Shown here: piece after piece, positions 6,420-7,240 of the stretch
Position numbering within the stretch: the stretch's first letter is position 1
Layout: each line of letters begins with the position of its first letter
Notes under the pieces: generated by a model
Database searches by the model: none
Told to the model about the DNA's origin: nothing
Seen by the model: the letters and a program-made list of their open reading frames with translations, nothing else
Program-made: the position numbers and the translations under genes
Source: JBBRSC01 sp038245795
Lineage (GTDB): Bacteria; Actinomycetota; Acidimicrobiia; Acidimicrobiales; Microtrichaceae
Assembly: GCA_038245795.1 (NCBI GenBank)
Contig: JBBRSC010000174.1
Location: 1 to 7,240, forward strand
Direction: 5' to 3'
Length of the DNA: 7,240 nucleotides

Positions 6420-7240
6420 GTGACAGCGATCGACGACGAGGACACGCTCGTGGTTTCGGAACTGCCGCCCGAGCAGGATCGAATTTCGTCGCGCCGCACG
6501 TCCCGAGTTCTACGGGAACTCCGCGCCGATCGATCCAAACGCCGGGTTCGCCGCATCTCGATCGCCGCAGTGTTGGTCCTCGTCTCCGTTGCTGCGTGGG
6601 TCAGCTTCGGCCATCTCGATCGGATCGACCCGGCCCTTTTGTCATCCTCGGGCGGGGTTGAGATCCTCTCGTCGCCCTCGACGCAGCGGACCACCGTCAA
6701 GGGAGACTCCTCGACGGGCCCGCTCGACGAGGTGGGCGGTCTGATCACCGGACCGAACGGTCTTGCTGTGTCGTCCAGGACCACCACCATCGACAATCGG
6801 CTCCTCGTCGTCGGCGACTCGGTCATGCAGGGGGCCGCGCCGAACCTCTCCGACAAACTTCCTGCCTGGTCGGTGATCGCCGACACAAAGGTTGGTCGGT
6901 TCCTCGACGAGGCCACTCGGGTGGTGAAACGTCGCGCTGCCACCGACCTCGGCGACTTCGTGGTGCTGAATCTCGGCAACAACTACGGCGGAGATCCACT
7001 CGTGTTCCGCCAGCAGATCGACGACATGATGACGGGGTTGGCGCGTGTCCGCCACGTGCTCTGGGTCAACATGGGCGAGTTCGAGCCCGTGCAGAAAGAG
7101 GTGAATGCCGAGCTCCGTTCGGCGCTGTTGAGGTACCCGAATCTGGTGTTGGCCGACTGGTCCCGACTGTGGGAGACCCATCCCGAATACACCGCCGGGG
7201 ACAATCTCCACCTGACCGACACCGGGCCCGATGCCTACGC
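6420..7240 (+). CDS. Membrane-anchored SGNH/GDSL-type hydrolase or acyltransferase domain protein (cut by right edge)
   Basis: An open plus-strand frame from GTG 6420 to the right edge gives 273 complete residues and no stop. A polar N-terminus ends in the basic stretch RSKRRVRR (38-45), followed by one hydrophobic helix at about 46-63 (ISIAAVLVLVSVAAWVSF). This predicts a type II signal anchor with the rest outside the cell. A Ser/Thr/Gly-rich linker (75-122) leads to an SGNH domain. Block I is VVGDSVMQGA (130-139) with nucleophile S134, block III is LGNN (185-188), and block V is DNLHLTD (261-267) with the Asp/His pair D261 and H264. Such domains de-acetylate or acetylate cell-wall and surface polysaccharides, often beside an acyltransferase-3 membrane part, which is absent here. 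The substrate is unknown. GTG 6450 is an alternative start and has the better ribosome site (GAGGA, 7 bases upstream). It diverges from the metallo-beta-lactamase gene. Confidence 0.85.
   Translation, partial: MTAIDDEDTLVVSELPPEQDRISSRRTSRVLRELRADRSKRRVRRISIAAVLVLVSVAAWVSFGHLDRIDPALLSSSGGVEILSSPSTQRTTVKGDSSTGPLDEVGGLITGPNGLAVSSRTTTIDNRLLVVGDSVMQGAAPNLSDKLPAWSVIADTKVGRFLDEATRVVKRRAATDLGDFVVLNLGNNYGGDPLVFRQQIDDMMTGLARVRHVLWVNMGEFEPVQKEVNAELRSALLRYPNLVLADWSRLWETHPEYTAGDNLHLTDTGPDAY

Noticed and set aside
5779..6423. 214-codon open frame on the plus strand
   Set aside because: It is antisense to the metallo-beta-lactamase gene, which has the full set of metal ligands.
6251..6982. 243-codon open frame on the minus strand
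   Set aside because: It is antisense to the SGNH gene and overlaps the start of the phosphodiesterase gene; it is Arg/Ser/Thr-rich without motifs.

Overview
The window is a gene-dense piece of a high-GC bacterial chromosome, most likely from an actinobacterium and possibly from the Acidimicrobiia (inference; no ribosomal RNA is present to place it). Three things support this. Codons have a strong G/C third-position bias. The DNA glycosylase closely resembles mycobacterial Nei1. The run metallo-beta-lactamase protein - rph - rdgB matches the Rv1339-rphA-Rv1341 order known from mycobacteria. Several genes appear to start with GTG, and two of these have a TAnnnT box 6-7 bases upstream, as expected for leaderless transcripts.

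Layout from left to right. Bases 1-237 (minus) hold the start of a membrane protein that looks like the RDD family, cut by the left edge. After a 97-base divergent spacer come two plus-strand genes: nei1 (335-1126), an endonuclease VIII-type DNA glycosylase, and a fold-type III PLP enzyme of the D-threonine aldolase / D-serine dehydratase family (1182-2198). They meet a five-gene minus-strand cluster tail to tail, with only 14 bases between stop codons. Read in its own direction, the cluster is an Rv1339-like metallo-beta-lactamase phosphodiesterase (6357-5626), rph (5591-4854), rdgB (4840-4244), galT (4247-3285) and galK (3280-2213). Diverging from it across 62 bases, a plus-strand membrane-anchored SGNH hydrolase (6420 onwards) is cut by the right edge. 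No stretch above 100 bases lacks a gene.

The minus-strand cluster joins two themes. The first is RNA and nucleotide housekeeping: RNase PH trims tRNA 3' ends, RdgB removes ITP/XTP, and the metallo-beta-lactamase protein probably hydrolyses cyclic nucleotides. The second is the Leloir pair GalK and GalT, which convert galactose to UDP-galactose/glucose-1-phosphate. The stop and start codons of rdgB/galT overlap and those of galT/galK are 4 bases apart, so the galactose genes look translationally coupled to the nucleotide genes. The GalK is atypical because the conserved sugar-binding Glu/Asp of the signature motif is Gly.

No mobile element, CRISPR array, tRNA or rRNA gene was seen. I see no evidence of a wholly new system. 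The most interesting points are the altered galactokinase signature, the coupling of gal genes to rph-rdgB, and the metal-site signature of the PLP enzyme.
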